A DNA stretch of 64,000 nucleotides from Dichetophora obliterata (taxonomy: Eukaryota > Arthropoda > Insecta > Diptera > Sciomyzidae), in assembly GCA_963920525.1 (NCBI GenBank), contig OY986438.1, positions 79,182,677 to 79,246,676 of the forward strand, read 5' to 3'. Shown piece after piece: positions 1-11,921 of the stretch. The position numbers were made by a program, and so were the translations under genes. Every line of letters begins with the position of its first letter. Positions within the stretch are counted from its first letter, which is position 1. The notes under the pieces were generated by a model. It was not told the DNA's origin, searched no databases, and saw only the letters and a program-made list of their open reading frames with translations.

Positions 1-230
1 GGTATTGCGTGCCGTGTGGCAAATGGTACCGTCCTGTTGAAACCACATGTCAACCCAGTTCAATTCTTCCATTTTAGGCAAAAAAAGTCTGTAATCATCG
101 CATGGTACCTTGCTCCTAGTGTAACGTTGCGATTTTCATTATTTCTGAAAAATTTCTGTCCAATGATGACGACGCGACGGCTCACAGAGAGTGCATTTTT
201 CAGGGTGAAAAGATAGTCAAGTTTCAACAG
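1..230 (-). pseudogene. mariner-like transposase fragment, cut by window edge
   Basis: Reading the minus strand, positions 1-60 encode WVDMWFQQDGTICHTARNT, the block around the second catalytic Asp of an insect mariner-type DDE transposase. Residues just upstream (NVTLGARYHAMITDFF) lie in another frame, so at least one indel separates the two pieces. The copy is a fossil and continues beyond the left edge of the window. The same QQDG..xHTxR signature recurs in the mariner element at 33.4-34.3 kb, which suggests the same broad group. Confidence 0.75.
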
Positions 231-512
231 CTATAACTTTATGACTCTAGTTTTTGTTTTTGTAATTTTTTGCATTTTGGGAAACCGGAGGCGAACCTTT
301 ACAGGGTACCATGTCTGACTGTCTCAACCTGGCGAGGCTAGCATAATCCTTGTGAAATCGCTTCAAGTCGACTCAAACCTCCACGTGGTGTTTCCTGGGC
401 AACGTCAAAACTGACAACCATTAGTTTGGCGGCTAATCTGAGCGGCGGGCCCTCCTAGGCTTAAAATAGGTTGTGCGTCGGGTTTGAAGCCCACCCGTAA
501 AAACCCATTTCA

Positions 513-1445
513 ATGAAAACACAAAAGAATAGAAGAAAACTGATCCCCAACTATGATAACGACTACCACATACGAAAAACTGATGACGATTTACGGATAT
601 GCACCTGGAACGTCCGAACCATTAATTGGGAAGGTGCCTCTATCCAACTGACTGATGTCTTGGAAAGATACAAAGCTGATATCACTGCTATCCAAGAAAT
701 GCAATGGAAGGGACAGGGTTGCATTCGGCATGCACCCTATGATATCTACTACAGCAGCCATACGAAGAAGCACGAGTTTGGATGCGGATTTGTAGTTGGC
801 AAGAGACTACGGCCCCACGTCCTGCGATTCACACCTGTAAACGAACGAATTGCCATAATCCGCATCAAGGTTAACTTTTTTAATATAAGCCTAATATGTG
901 CGCACGCTTCGACAGAAGACAAGGACAATGAGACCAAGGAAATTTTCTATGAGCGCCTTGAAAATGCTTACGAGCGCTGCCCCCGTCACGACGTAAAAAT
1001 CGTGCTAGGTGACTTCAACGCAAAGGTGGGCAAGGAAAACATTTTTGATCCAACAGTCGGAAAGTTCAGCCTCCACGACAACACCTCCGATAACGGAATG
1101 AGGCTGATTGACTTCGCCGCAGCACGAAACATGGTCGTAAATAACACTAGATTCAAGCATCTCAATATTCATAAAGCCAACTGGATGTCCCCTGATCAAA
1201 AAACCAAAAATCAAATTGATCATGTTTTGATCGACGGAAGGCACTCTTCAAGTGTATTGGATGTACGCACGATCCGTGGTGCAAACATTGGTTCGGATCA
1301 CTACCTTGTTGCAGCCAAGATCAGTACACGTAAGTGCGCAGCTAAGAATACACGCAACCCTACACAGAGAAAGCAAGATGTCGACAAGCTGCAATCGAAA
1401 CAGACAGCCGAAGCTTTCGCCACTCGACCCTGCAGTCGGTTGTAA
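513..1445 (+). pseudogene. RTE endonuclease domain (intact part of broken ORF)
   Basis: This 310-codon frame holds the whole apurinic/apyrimidinic-like endonuclease that nicks target DNA for target-primed reverse transcription. Visible motifs in order are CTWNVRT (residues 30-36, metal-binding Asn), QEMQW (61-65, catalytic Glu), GDFNAKVG (166-173), NQIDHVLI (233-240) and SDHYLV (261-266, catalytic Asp-His). All catalytic residues are present. The Met at 513 follows the GC-rich leader and is a plausible start. After residue about 300 the frame runs out of homology and the polymerase part continues in other frames, so a frameshift near 1440 truncates the product. Confidence 0.85.
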
Positions 1446-1542
1446 CGTGCGCTACTAAGGAGTTTACAAAGAAAAGAGGAGGGAAGAGAGACGTATTTTC
1501 AGACGGAAAAAAGAGAGCCGGAAAAGCGCGAGCAGGAGAAGA

Positions 1543-3305
1543 TTGAGATGTATGGAGACAGGAATGAGGACCGAAATTTTTCGAAAAATAAGACGCCTTG
1601 CCGATGGTTTTAAAACCAGGGCCTCTTCCTGCAAGGATGAAAACGGGAATCTAGTGAAAAATGTCCAGAGTACACTGACGTTATGGAGGGAACACTTCTC
1701 TAAGCTTCTAAATGGCGACGCTGACAACAATCCCGCCAATAGAGATGATATTCCGGAAACCCCAATTTTCGATGACAGCGTCGAGGTCTCGCTGCCCAAC
1801 TATGATGAAGTTCTGACAGCTTTAGCTCGGCTTACAAGTAACAAAGCCGCCGGAGCTGATGGCTTGCCTGCTGAGCTGTTTAAGAACTGAGGCGAAGCTC
1901 TACTTAAATGCATTCACGAGATTCTATGCAGAATATGGTCGGACGAATGCATTCCGAACGATTGGAATCTCAGTGTGCTCTGCCCAATCCACAAGAAAGG
2001 CGATCCCACTATCTGTGCCAATTACCGTGGGATAAGCCTTCTTAATATCGCATATAAGGTCCTGTCGAGAATTTTATGTGAAAGACTGAATCCCATTGTA
2101 AACGAACTGATCGGACCTAATCTGTGTGGCTTCAGACCTGGAAAGTCCACCATCGACCAGATTTTCACGCTGCGACAAATCTTGGAGAAGACTCAAGGAA
2201 ACCAAGTCGACACCCACCATCTTTTTGTCGACTACAAAGCCGCCTTCGACAGCCCAATAAGGAAGCACCTGTACTCCACCTTGTCTGAATTTTGTATTTC
2301 TGCAAAACTAATACGACTTTGCAGGATGACACTGAGCAACACCAGCAGCGCAGTTAAAATCGGGAAGGACCTCTCCCCACCATTTATTACCAAACGAGGT
2401 TTCAGACAAGGTGATTCCTTATCGTGCGACGTTTTCAACCGAATGATGAAAAAGATCAATCGAGCCGCTGATCTGAGACGTAGTGACACAATATTTTACA
2501 AGAGTGTTATGCTGATGACATCGATATCATTGGCCATAATACGGGTGAAGTCAGTGCAGCATTTTCCAGATTAGAAAGAATTTCAAGTCGAATGGGTCTG
2601 TCAGTGAATGCAGATAAGACGAAATACTTGGTGTCAACAAACAAACAGTCCAAGCGTCTTGGAACCCACGTTACCGTTGACAATACCTCCTTCGAGGTTG
2701 TGAAGGACTTCGTTTATTTGGGATCCAGCATAAACTCAACCAACGACATCAGCATTGAGATCAAACGAAGAATAACTCTTGCCAACAGGTGTTACTTTGG
2801 GCTCAGTTGGCAATTGAGAAGCAGAGCCCTCTCTCAACTAATGAAAAACACGCTCTATAAATCGCTCATCATGACCGTCTTACTTTATGCATCGCAAACC
2901 TGGACGCTGAACAGTTCAGATAAAAAGACTTAAGGAGCATTCGAGAGAAAGATTCTTCGTAAGATCTACGGACCAATCTGCGTCAATGGTGAGTACCGAA
3001 TACGGTGAAATGATGAACTGTATGAGCTGTACGCTGACATCGATATAGTCAAGCGCATTAAAATCGAGCGGCTTTGCTTGCTAGGTCATGTTCAGCGCAT
3101 GAAAGACGATGCTCCAGTGAAGAAAACATTCGATTCGGTACCCAGCGGCGGTCAACGCAGAAGAGGACGACCGCATCTTCGTTGGAAAGACCAAGTAGAG
3201 GACAACCTGACGAAGCTTGGAATTTCCAACTGGCGCCAGCAAGCGAAAGACAGAAATGGCTGGCGCAAATTCTTAGATGAGGCCAAGACCGACATACGTT
3301 TGTAG
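1543..3305 (+). pseudogene. RTE reverse transcriptase and C-terminal region, frameshifted
   Basis: The polymerase half is scattered over several frames. 1543-1890 is the linker to RT (NKAAGADGLPAELFKN) and ends in a TGA at 1888. 1975-2510 carries LCPIHKKGDP, the NYRGISLL block, FRPGKSTIDQIF and VDYKAAFDS. The catalytic YADD is at 2508-2519, in the frame of the following 2592-2933 stretch and not of the preceding one. The C-terminal segment (3078-3305) is in that same frame but behind stops at 2931 and 3005. Some sequence between the RQGDSLS and YADD motifs also looks shortened. These lesions rule out a working enzyme. Confidence 0.8.
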
Positions 3306-3330
3306 CGCCATCTAAGTAAGTAATTTTTTC

Positions 3331-5190
3331 ACAAAATACTATGCTATAGCATCGTATGCTATTTTTTGTATTTGTAATAAGTGTTGTTTCGAAAAATATT
3401 TCAGCAACACCTCATTGCAATTTTTTTAAATTTGGATTTGTGCGATCTTTTTATCAAAACAAGAAAGAAAATAACATTTTTTCGAAAACTAAAATATGAC
3501 AACGCTTGTACTTTTAAACCGATTTTTTATGTTTGATAACTGATTTTAAAACACAATTACATTAAAAAGGAAATGTATAATAGTTTTCTAAAAACTTACT
3601 TCAACAGATGTTTTTATTACTTCTATGATCAAATATTATAAAAAATCTTATAAAACGCTTCTTCATTTATTGCGCTCTTGTTCGAGTTCTTAAAGTATAT
3701 CAATCGGCACGAAATTTTATAGATTTTAATTTTATATCAAATCGACTATTTTAAGCCTATGGCGTCAACAATTTGAGCAAACATTTGTTATACTTATAAA
3801 AAATACCTCTTTTGATTTATCGATATAAAAAATATCGATATTTTTTATCAAAAGCTCCTTTAGGTTAATCCTGGCTACGGGCCTGACACTGATTATCAAT
3901 TTGGTTTGAAATCTCTTTCTGGAGCACATTTAAAAAAATTTTAAAGAAAGTTTTGAAGACTCTTATCTTCTTTATGTCTAAGCGCTTTTAATTTCTTATT
4001 TTGTACCCTAGACAACTTAATTTTCCTTTTTTACTCATTACAGTCAAAATGTGATTAGTTAGAGGTATTATTGCTATTGTAGCTGTCAAACAATGTGAGT
4101 AAAATACTTTGTGAATGTTAAAATAGATAAAAAACATAAGAAATTTTTGATTTTGGCGCCCCTTAACATCTTGCGCCACAGGCGTGGGTCTGCTTCGCCT
4201 GCCCTAAGGGACGCCTCTGCCAATGAATATTGATATAAATACGAAGCAACTTTAAATGTCATATGATTAAGTAGCCGATTTGAACGTGAATTTCTGAAGA
4301 ATTTGTTCAAACATGTGTGAAATCTTATACGACTTAAACAGTGAAATTGATCACAGCTTAATCACTCGAAGACTACTGAAGAGGAAATGTAGCGATTTCC
4401 GAAGCAGACTGTCTGGTCAGCTGAGTGATTGACTCTATACAGAGTTGTTGTTGTTGCCTTCTTAAAATCTTACTTGATTTAAAGCTCACAACTAAATTTA
4501 TGTAATTTCACTTATATGTAAAAAATATTCAAATAAACTATTTTTCAAGTCATGCATTGCACTGCTGCATATTCTGCACTTCTGAGAAAAGTCTGCAAAT
4601 AATTTGTAAACTTTTTCAATTGCAGCTACCACTAACCCATTAATGCTCACCACCAGTACCCGTTGAGTTTAGTTTATGAAATTTTAAGCATAAACTTGTA
4701 TTAATATTGGACGGAAAAATCTGAAGTTTAAAAAAAAATCAAAGGATTTGGGTGTGGCAAAGCGAATGACCATAAACGTATCAGGGGTCTGTAAGTAGAG
4801 AAATAATAAAAAAACTACAAAAAATAAAAATTAGAAAAATTATAAATTGAAAAATTTTAATTTCATAGTGTAGGCTGTCAATTTGAACCTAATGCTTTTT
4901 TTTTAATAATATTTTTTTTATGTTTATAAAAAAAATAACTCACCTGAGTGGCATTTTTCACTTTTCTTTGAAATACTGCACAAACTGGTGTGAAAAAAAT
5001 AGACAAAAAGTCTTAAAATGTCAAATTTAGATTTTTTTTTGGAAAAAGCATACTTTGCCTTTTTCACACTGTTGGAAGCAAAAAGCTTTACAGTGGCTGC
5101 GGATTTTTGAAGAGTTAAAGAGTAAAAATTCCTTTCATCGCATATGATATATCATACGTTGTCATTAAGGGATTAAGCCAAGGTATATAT
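3331..5190. other. AT-rich stretch without recognised genes
   Basis: I find no coding signal or domain here. Short frames such as the one antisense to 3988-4310 resemble nothing I know. The only clear structure is a hairpin at 3809-3854, whose outer arms CTTTTGAT/ATCAAAAG enclose a second pair, ATCGATAT/ATATCGAT. The block near 4150-4220 is more GC-rich and could be a repeat edge. Confidence 0.5.
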
Positions 5191-5194
5191 AGGA

Positions 5195-5577
5195 AGGTAG
5201 TGTTAGTAGATAAAATTCTCTCTTCTAGTGGGTACCTTAGCTGTCAAAATCAGTTGTTTACGACTCTTCGGCGTCGTTTTTCATGTTTATAGATTTTTTG
5301 TAGAAATTTACATAACTGATGACACTCTCCAATGGAATCGAAAAGAAAAGCCATTAAAACACTTGCGAACAGTTTAAAATATTTCGCAACAGTTATTTAA
5401 TGATAGCTTGGCGAAAGATACTAAAAAAAACATTCACATTCACATTGCACAAAAATTAAAATTATTTAAATTTTAGAAAACATTCGGCAGTTTCCTATCA
5501 ACTTTTATTTATTATCTTGTGCGCTCTTTTTATCTTTGACAGCTACGGTACCCATCTCTCTCTCTGACTACTCTACC
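5195..5577. repeat. Inverted-repeat element, MITE-like (about 385 bp)
   Basis: The two ends are inverted copies. The best-conserved core is 5230-5248 against 5535-5553 (18 of 19 bases, GGGTACC-TAGCTGTCAAA), and weaker pairing extends outward through GGTAG...TAGT to about 5195 and 5577. The interior has no coding frame. The 10-mer GGATTAAGCC occurs on both sides (5169-5178 and 5594-5603). It is not directly abutting the inverted ends, so I do not call it a target duplication with confidence. Confidence 0.55.
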
Positions 5578-5589
5578 ATGTTGAATATT

Positions 5590-7640
5590 TCTAGGATTAA
5601 GCCGAGAGTTTTAAAATAAAAATGTAGACTTAGTACAGACGGTTAATCTTGCCAAAATTTTACGTCACCAATTACAAAAAAAAAAAGAGGAAATAATTAA
5701 TTTTCGGGAATTTATGTTAAGACAAAAACATTGTGATATTGATATAAGACACAAACGTATTATAAGTAAACAGACTCATCATTTGAATTCCAATGTTGAA
5801 AACACAGAGGACTTTTTTCGCATAACTGTTTTTTATCTGTTCGTTGACTACTATATGACACGGTGTGACCGCCAAATAGTTTAAGCCAAAATTCTTACAA
5901 ATTCGAGAGAGGAACCTCTTGTGATTATATCGCGACCAGTCCGACCTCTCGATTCCATCACATTTTTTTTAAAAACATTTTAAAGTTAAAAAGTAGGACT
6001 TCTGGTATTCCGACTTTTAAATTTTTTTTACATATGCTTAGGTTGTGAGAATTTAAAAACAAAATGCATTTTTGTTCAGTGAAATTAAACGTAAAATGTT
6101 ATTGTGCCAAGAGATTTTTGAAGAAATATACAAAATGTGTTTATCAAAATGGTGAAGTCAATTTTTCATAAACTTTGCACAAATGTTACTGTTTCTTTTT
6201 TTTTTTAAAAGTAGTAACCAACAAAAATCGGAATCGTTATACTATAAAACATCTTTCTAAAAAGTCTAAGATAACTGAAATTAGTTTAATATTAGAAAAA
6301 TGGCAGCAGTATTAAAGTGTTTTTCAAAATGACAATGACCGATTTTTCTGTCATTGATATTGACATTTTCTGTCAACCAAATGAAAACGGATTTTGGTCA
6401 TCTATGGCTTGTTAGAATGGAAGAACTAAATGACACATTTAAAGTATGAAAATTTTTTTTTTTAGATATTTTTAGATTTAAAAATCGGCCATTGCTCAGT
6501 GAAAATCGTATTCTAGGGATCAAAATAAGAAACTTTTCCCGAAAAACTATACCTCTAAATCGAATTCTAATGCCCCAACTTTTCCGTAGGGTCAAATTTG
6601 AAAAACCCGTCTTTGACCCATTTAGAGTGCCCCAATCGAGTCCAAATGTATTACTGACTCTTTCTAACTTTGTAGGGCCGATCCACCCATGCCAGTGGCA
6701 CACCCAATGGAACTCCCCTGGGGGTTCCTCATACAAACATTTGTGTGGGGAACTTATATGGATGGCAATCACCAAGGGTTCTTGAAAATAGAGATCTTTT
6801 CAATATGTTGTTGATTTCTTCAGACCAATTAATAAATTCATACCGGAAAAGTTTTTACCCCAGAGATGCTAAAATTTCTTATACAGCAGGAAGAACGCAG
6901 TTTATCTTCTGATACATCTTTAGATTACAAATCAGAATAAATGAATTTATAATACAAGAGCAAAAAGAATGAAGCTTAACTTTATATATTACTAAAGCTG
7001 CATTGAATTTTAGATTAAGTTCAAGAGGCTATATTTTATTATTTTTTACTATTAAAAACTAAAGTGAAATAAAAAACGATAGCATTTCTTCAGTAAATTT
7101 TTTAAAAATTATAATTTTTAATAAAAACTTCAGGTTCAGTCAGTATTTTTTAAAAAAATTTACTTTGAACTTAAAAATTATGCATTTTTGATTTCAACTT
7201 GCTGGTTTGACCGCAAAAAAATTATTTAAGACATTAATCTCTGCTACAGTTGCATATCGTTAGAAAGGTCAGAAAATTATTTTTAAAAAAATCAATTTTA
7301 AAAAGTCATACGTTGAAAACTTTGGCTACAAGAGTGTTTTGAGTGAAACAACCTCCGAAAAACAATAAATAACCAATAACTCCCAAAGGAGTCAAAATAG
7401 ATCCCCACTTGCCATACATTTTTTCTTGTTTTTGCATAACCTATCGTTTAAAATCAACAAAGAATTTCTGCCGTTTAACTTGTATGAAATGCCACACTGT
7501 GCGACATCTGGTTATCAAGAAAAACGACACCCCGTTTGCCTTCTCATTTTTACGTACATATTTTCATCGCTCTGAGAGGAGGTGGGGGATAAAAAAAATC
7601 GAAGCATAAAAAAATATGAAAAAAGTTAGAAAATTCTTTT
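5590..7640. other. AT-rich stretch without recognised genes
   Basis: No frame here matches a protein family I recognise on either strand. Antisense frames around 6398-6775 and 6492-6785 cover the same DNA in both directions and look like chance. The sequence is mainly A/T homopolymer runs, consistent with old intergenic DNA. Confidence 0.4.
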
Positions 7641-8166
7641 AGGGCCGTTTTATTCACTTTTTATAAATCGAGCTAACTTGAGCAGTTTCAATAACTTTTG
7701 TTAACTTGACTTTTCGTACAACTTGCCAAGTTAAATATTTAAGGGCCGTTTTATTCACTTTTTTAACTTGAGAAGTTGGAATAAAGTTGGAATAAATTTG
7801 GGACTTATGTGCATAAAAAAGTTGTGCTGACCTGTATCGGTTCTAGTCAGATAATACGTGCTTCAAATGTTTTTATAGAAACAATTTTGTTGTTACAGCA
7901 CAAGCGTGTACCAATTGAACTGTGAATGAAGCGAAAATCACAAGTTACACCAAATATCCCAAGTTAGAATTTATAACTGGTCATATATTTGCAAGTTAGA
8001 GAAATCACAAGTTGACAAAAATATCAAACGAAAGTTATATCAAATCTTCAATATGTCAAAATATTTTTGAGAAATTCAAGTGAATAAAATGGAATAACTT
8101 TTGAAATCGAATAAATCCCAGTTATTCCAACTTCTCAAGTTAAAAAAGTGAATAAAACGGCCCTTA
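7641..8166. repeat. MITE with 45-bp perfect terminal inverted repeats, plus a partial copy
   Basis: Bases 7740-7784 and 8122-8166 are exact reverse complements over 45 bp; the ends read AGGGCCGTTTTATTCAC. The flanking dinucleotide is TA on both sides, as for Tc1/mariner-type targets. The interior (about 340 bp) is noncoding. A second head of the same family begins at 7641 (AGGGCCGTTTTATTCAC again) and is cut off by the complete copy, so one copy probably landed in another. Perfect arms argue for recent origin or gene conversion. Confidence 0.8.
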
Positions 8167-8256
8167 GACTGAGCTACAGCAATTGTAAAAAAACGTTATT
8201 TTTGTGGACTTGAACCTCAGGTCATACCTTAACGATTTTAATTTTGTAATTGATGC

Positions 8257-8403
8257 AATGCATCAGTGTGTTTTATTTTGAATTGGTGCTAAGTTTGAGT
8301 ACGAAAAATGCGCAACTCTGTTGATATTCTTAAAAATAGTTTAGTTGCACAGTTTTGGTTGAAAAGTTTCGGACCAATTCAAAATAAAACACACTGATGC
8401 ATT
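8257..8403. repeat. Short MITE (147 bp) with 31-bp inverted repeats
   Basis: Bases 8257-8287 are the exact reverse complement of 8373-8403; the arms contain CAGTGTGTTTTATTTTG. The roughly 85-bp interior is noncoding. Ends of the CAGTGTG type are seen in several DNA transposon families, so the superfamily is left open. Confidence 0.75.
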
Positions 8404-8580
8404 GTATATGGTAATGGTGAATAAAAATGTATATAAAATCTATAAAAAATGGCTCCATTCTTTTGAGAATTTTGTAATTTGTAAAAAAGTATGGCGCGTT
8501 GATTGTGCTGTCAAAAATGTCATTTACCTGGGTTAAGGGCATCAAAAATCCGTTTAAAAAGTTCAATAAATTTTTATACA

Positions 8581-8640
8581 TTTACTAGCAAATACCAGCT
8601 GCTTCGCCTGCGATAAAAATATTAAGTACCATGTAAAAAT
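8581..8640. repeat. Head of a Helentron/mini-me-like repeat (fragment)
   Basis: The string ACTAGCAAATACCAGCTGCTTCGCCTGCG resembles the conserved start of the mini-me/Helentron-related repeats, compare CTAGCTGAACCCGG...GCTTCGCTACC at about 34.52 kb. No body follows; the Penelope fragment begins 150 bp downstream. Confidence 0.35.
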
Positions 8641-8790
8641 TTGAAATCTTAAAATTAAAGTATTTTGTTTATCTTCAAATGCAAAATATAAAAATAATTG
8701 TTTTTGTTGAATAATGAAAATATGTTATAAACACTAAAAAATTATGTACTCAAAGAAAAATTTATCGACAAAAAAAAATATGCACTTATC

Positions 8791-9244
8791 GCCCACCCTG
8801 CAACGGCTCCAAGATTGTATGGGCTACCAAAGATACATAAAGCTGATACCCCCCTTAGACCGATTGCTGCATCGTGTCAGGTTCCCTGCTATAAACTAGC
8901 AAAACACATTGGAGGGATATTGAAACATCTAATTTCGGAGGATTTCAACATCAAGAAGTCAATAGATGTGAAAAACAAACTAAAGTAGTAGTTTCGTTTG
9001 ACGCAGTGCCATTATTCACAAACTTACCGACTTATTTAGCTACAAAAATTATTATGCAAAAATGGACAAAAATTTATGAACATACACTTATAGCCAAAAA
9101 ATATTTTTTAAAAATTCTTAACTTCTGCCTCATAGATAACAACTATTTTATATTGGACAAAATTTTTTACAACCAGACATTTGGGATGCCAATGGGTAAT
9201 CCACTATTACCACAAATTGCAGATATTGTTTTATTCTTCACTTG
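8791..9244 (+). pseudogene. Penelope-like element reverse transcriptase fragment
   Basis: Bases 8791-8988 encode APRLYGLPKIHK, TPLRPIAASC and YKLAKHI, typical early RT motifs of Penelope-like elements. After a TAG at 8986 and a frame change, 8991-9244 gives SFDAVPLFTNLP (the FDVxSLFTNxP block) and GMPMGNPLLPQIADIV (the GxPMGSPLSPIIADI block). The catalytic YxDD and the GIY-YIG endonuclease are absent. The motif pair is diagnostic for this RT class. The copy is truncated on both sides and frameshifted. Confidence 0.85.
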
Positions 9245-9405
9245 ACACATTTTCATTTGAGTCATTCCTCTGTAATTTTCGTATAAATTAAGTATTTTAC
9301 GGATAAAAAAAAACATATAATTTAAACGGTGACCATATTTTTAGAGAAAAACACAGGACAAACCAAAATTTTAAATATTCCATATATAGGATGTATATTG
9401 AATAT

Positions 9406-10234
9406 TGTTATGATGTTAGATTGCCAATGTTAGGTATGGTGTTGCAGGAGAAACCATGAGATCGTCCTTTGTACTGGGATCTATCTAACAAGAATCCTAC
9501 TTGTTGAATTTAAAGCGAGCCACGCTGATATAGAATGCCTCAGAGGCCGCTTTTTTTGAAGATATATTAAAACAGTATACCTCTCAAATTTTTATTGCTC
9601 AGCTTGGACTCCAAACTCGATTATCTCGACTCTGCTTTATTAATCAAAAATGTTAAGCTTATATAATAAAATTACAATAAATTCTTACTTCTAAAAACAC
9701 ACCCACTTTCCAGTCACTTTCCAAACATTAATTTTAGTATATTCTTTTAAACAATCACAATTCTTTGGTTACGACAGAAATGCTAAAATATGCACTTTCA
9801 AATGACAGTTCAAATTCTCAGTGCTTCTTATTTACTCTGATTGTTTTCACATTGTTATTTCAAGATTTTAGAAAAAACAATTAAGAAAACAATCATTTCA
9901 TCAGATGCCCTACTCCATCGAACTATTCTTATGACATTTTATTTCCACACCTTTCCTCACATGTTGACCCACCTGAGCACACTGCAATATGATCTTGTCT
10001 TTTATTATTTTTAATTTCAAACTGAAGTGGCCGCTCGCGTTGACCCACTGGCTAATTTATGATTCATTCATCATTTTCTGTAATTGCTTATTTGTCGCTA
10101 TTCACCAAGATTGTATAGCATTCACATGTGCTCAGCATATGAAGGTTCTGACCTTGGTTGTGACTAGGTGTTTTGTTTATTTTATTCTTACACGTTTTAA
10201 TGCTATTTATTTATTTGTTTGTTATGCACACAAC
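9406..10234 (-). repeat. 3' LTR of gypsy element A
   Basis: 829 bp, homologous along its length to 23626-24504, with scattered substitutions and a few indels (for instance it lacks the TTATGTTGACAGGAAAT stretch present near 23685). On the + strand it begins TGTTATG and ends CACACAACA, i.e. TG...CA type. It is bordered on the internal side by the polypurine tract. Confidence 0.85.
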
Positions 10235-10499
10235 ATACCCTTTAAGAAAAATGATTTTTTTTATCATAAATGACAAAATTATTTTCCAAATTTATATTAC
10301 ATATTTCTTGCTCTTATGAGGTTATTATTGTGTAAATTTATTTTTACATTATTCATACTTTAAGTACTAATTGGTTCATTCTGTGATATTATTTTATGAG
10401 GACCTTTGAAAGGTTTATCCAACTTCTTCTTCTTTTCAACTTTTATATATACGTAATCTCCTATTTTAAAATTTGCTTTATTAATATGTTTTTGTTTTT

Positions 10500-11384
10500 C
10501 TAATACATTTTATTTATTTTCTAATAAATTTTCTTTAGCTTTATTATATGCATATCTGAGTTTTATCTTAAATTCATTTTTATAATTTTCTAAATCATAA
10601 AATAATTCTTTGTTATTAATTATTTCACATGGTACAGTGAATAATTTACCAAATATTAATTCAAATGGTGTGTATTTTGTTGTACTATGAGGTGAAGTAT
10701 TATACGAGTAAGTGTAGCAGGGTAAAAGTTCGTCTTTACCATTCATTGTCGTTAAAAAATCATTTAAAACTCTGTGGTTTCTTTCATTCGTGCCTTATGT
10801 TTCATGATGGTATGGTGTAGATGTTATTTTGTATATGTTCAGTAGTTTACAAATGTTTACTAATCACTCGTTCGTAAACTCAGTTCCTTTGCCCGTTTTT
10901 AATTTTCTAAAACAACCATATTTCGAAGTACATTTTTCTACTATAGTTTTTGCTACTGATACTGCATCTTTTGTTACTAGTGGAAAAGCTTCTACAAATT
11001 TAGTCAGCTCACATTGCATAGTAAGTATGTATCTTTATGTATTAGATGGTCTTGAGGGGCCTACAGTATCTATTGTCACATCGTCAAACGAAGTGTTTGG
11101 TGTTTCTGTCACTGTCAACTTCTCTTTCGTATATCTAGTTATTTTTACCTCTTTACATATTTTACATTTGTTAATATAGTCTCTAACCATTTAATTCATT
11201 CTTTTCCATACATATTTTTGCTTTAGCTTACTTATGCATCTTCTTATGCAGCAATGGCCTGCTCTTTTTGAATCATGATACTCTTTTATTAAATCTTTCA
11301 TTTCTTCTTCATTTTGTATTCTCTTCGGAGTAGTATATAATAATATGTATAGACAATTCTTCTTTTTATTTCCTTGTATCTCAT
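10500..11384 (-). pseudogene. Integrase of gypsy element A (C-terminal two thirds)
   Basis: The minus strand encodes the integrase with several stops and frame changes. The zinc-binding part is 11191-11370 (GHCCIRRCISKLKQKYVWKRM). The catalytic core spans 10800-11180 with DTVGPSRPSNTYRYIL, TKFVEAFPLV and CFRKLKTGKGTEFTNE. The C-terminal part is 10510-10746 (YNTSPHSTTKYTPFELIFGK). In the second catalytic block the expected Asp is Gly (KTGKGTEF, codon GGC), so the enzyme would be dead even without frameshifts. The upstream side was split off by the BEL element. Confidence 0.8.
11380..11384. repeat. Target-site duplication of the BEL/Pao element (left)
   Basis: CTCAT abuts the left LTR at 11385. 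The identical 5-mer abuts the right LTR at 16976-16980. Five bases is the normal duplication size for BEL/Pao elements, and its exactness fixes both borders. Confidence 0.85.
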
Positions 11385-11589
11385 TGTTTGTGAACAGTTT
11401 TTCATACAACGCTCGTCTTACTTCAAAACGAGTTTGAGCGAGACTTAGCAACTAAGATCAGTTATAATAAAAGAATGTAAATCAATGTATGTATACGCGT
11501 TTTAACTGGCGAAGAGCAAACATTAAATTCTTAATATAAATAAAGCAAGCATTACACTGGAGTAGAGATTTAATTTTAATTCATTATCA
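11385..11589 (+). repeat. 5' LTR of the BEL element, internally deleted
   Basis: Only 205 bp against 746 bp for the right LTR. Bases 11385-11404 match the beginning of the right LTR (TGTTTGTGAACAGTTTTTCA). From 11405 the match jumps to the region after 16790, with the repeat GTTTTTCA at the junction in both. About 540 bp are therefore missing, most simply by a deletion between the two short GTTTTTCA repeats. The promoter part of the LTR may be lost. Confidence 0.85.
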
Positions 11590-11921
11590 AGAATTGGTCC
11601 TTCGTGAAGCCGAATAAGAGAACTAAATTAATTTGATGTTAAATTATTTTAAAGTAAAATTAATCAAATCAGCATCATCATAGCAACGAATACAGTTGCA
11701 CGACCTCGGTGGACTGTGAAGTGGACAGGTGTCAATTTCTTTTTCTTTTTTTGGAGATTTGGAGAAGCGGAATCATTTGGAGCACATCCTACAAACGAAT
11801 ACAGCTGCACGACCTTGGTGGACTGTGAGGAAGGAAGGTTGCAATACCTACATTTTAAGACTTGGTAACTATTCTTATAGTGTTCATAAAAAGATAAAAT
11901 ATTATCTCGATTACGGAAGAC

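Larger units (their letters stand above)
300..3330 (+). mobile_element. RTE/BovB-like non-LTR retrotransposon, near full length, inactivated
   Basis: One element runs from a GC-richer 5' leader (about 300-512) through an apurinic-type endonuclease, a reverse transcriptase and the C-terminal 'HVQRMKDDAP...RRRGRPHLRW' segment. It ends in a short TAAGTAAGTAA tail (about 3312-3322) instead of poly(A). Domain order and this kind of tail are characteristic of the RTE clade, whose copies are often annotated as 'craniofacial development protein 2-like' in insects. Frameshifts occur near 1445, between 1890 and 1975, and near 2500; in-frame stops lie at 1888, 2931 and 3005. The copy cannot be autonomous. 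The exact 5' end is uncertain. Confidence 0.85.

Noticed and set aside
5169..5603. GGATTAAGCC as a target duplication for the MITE at 5195-5577
   Set aside because: The repeats are 15-20 bp away from the inverted ends instead of adjacent, so they may be chance or part of a larger repeat.
10829..11179. 116-codon + strand frame
   Set aside because: Antisense to the integrase core of gypsy A, which has clear motifs on the minus strand.
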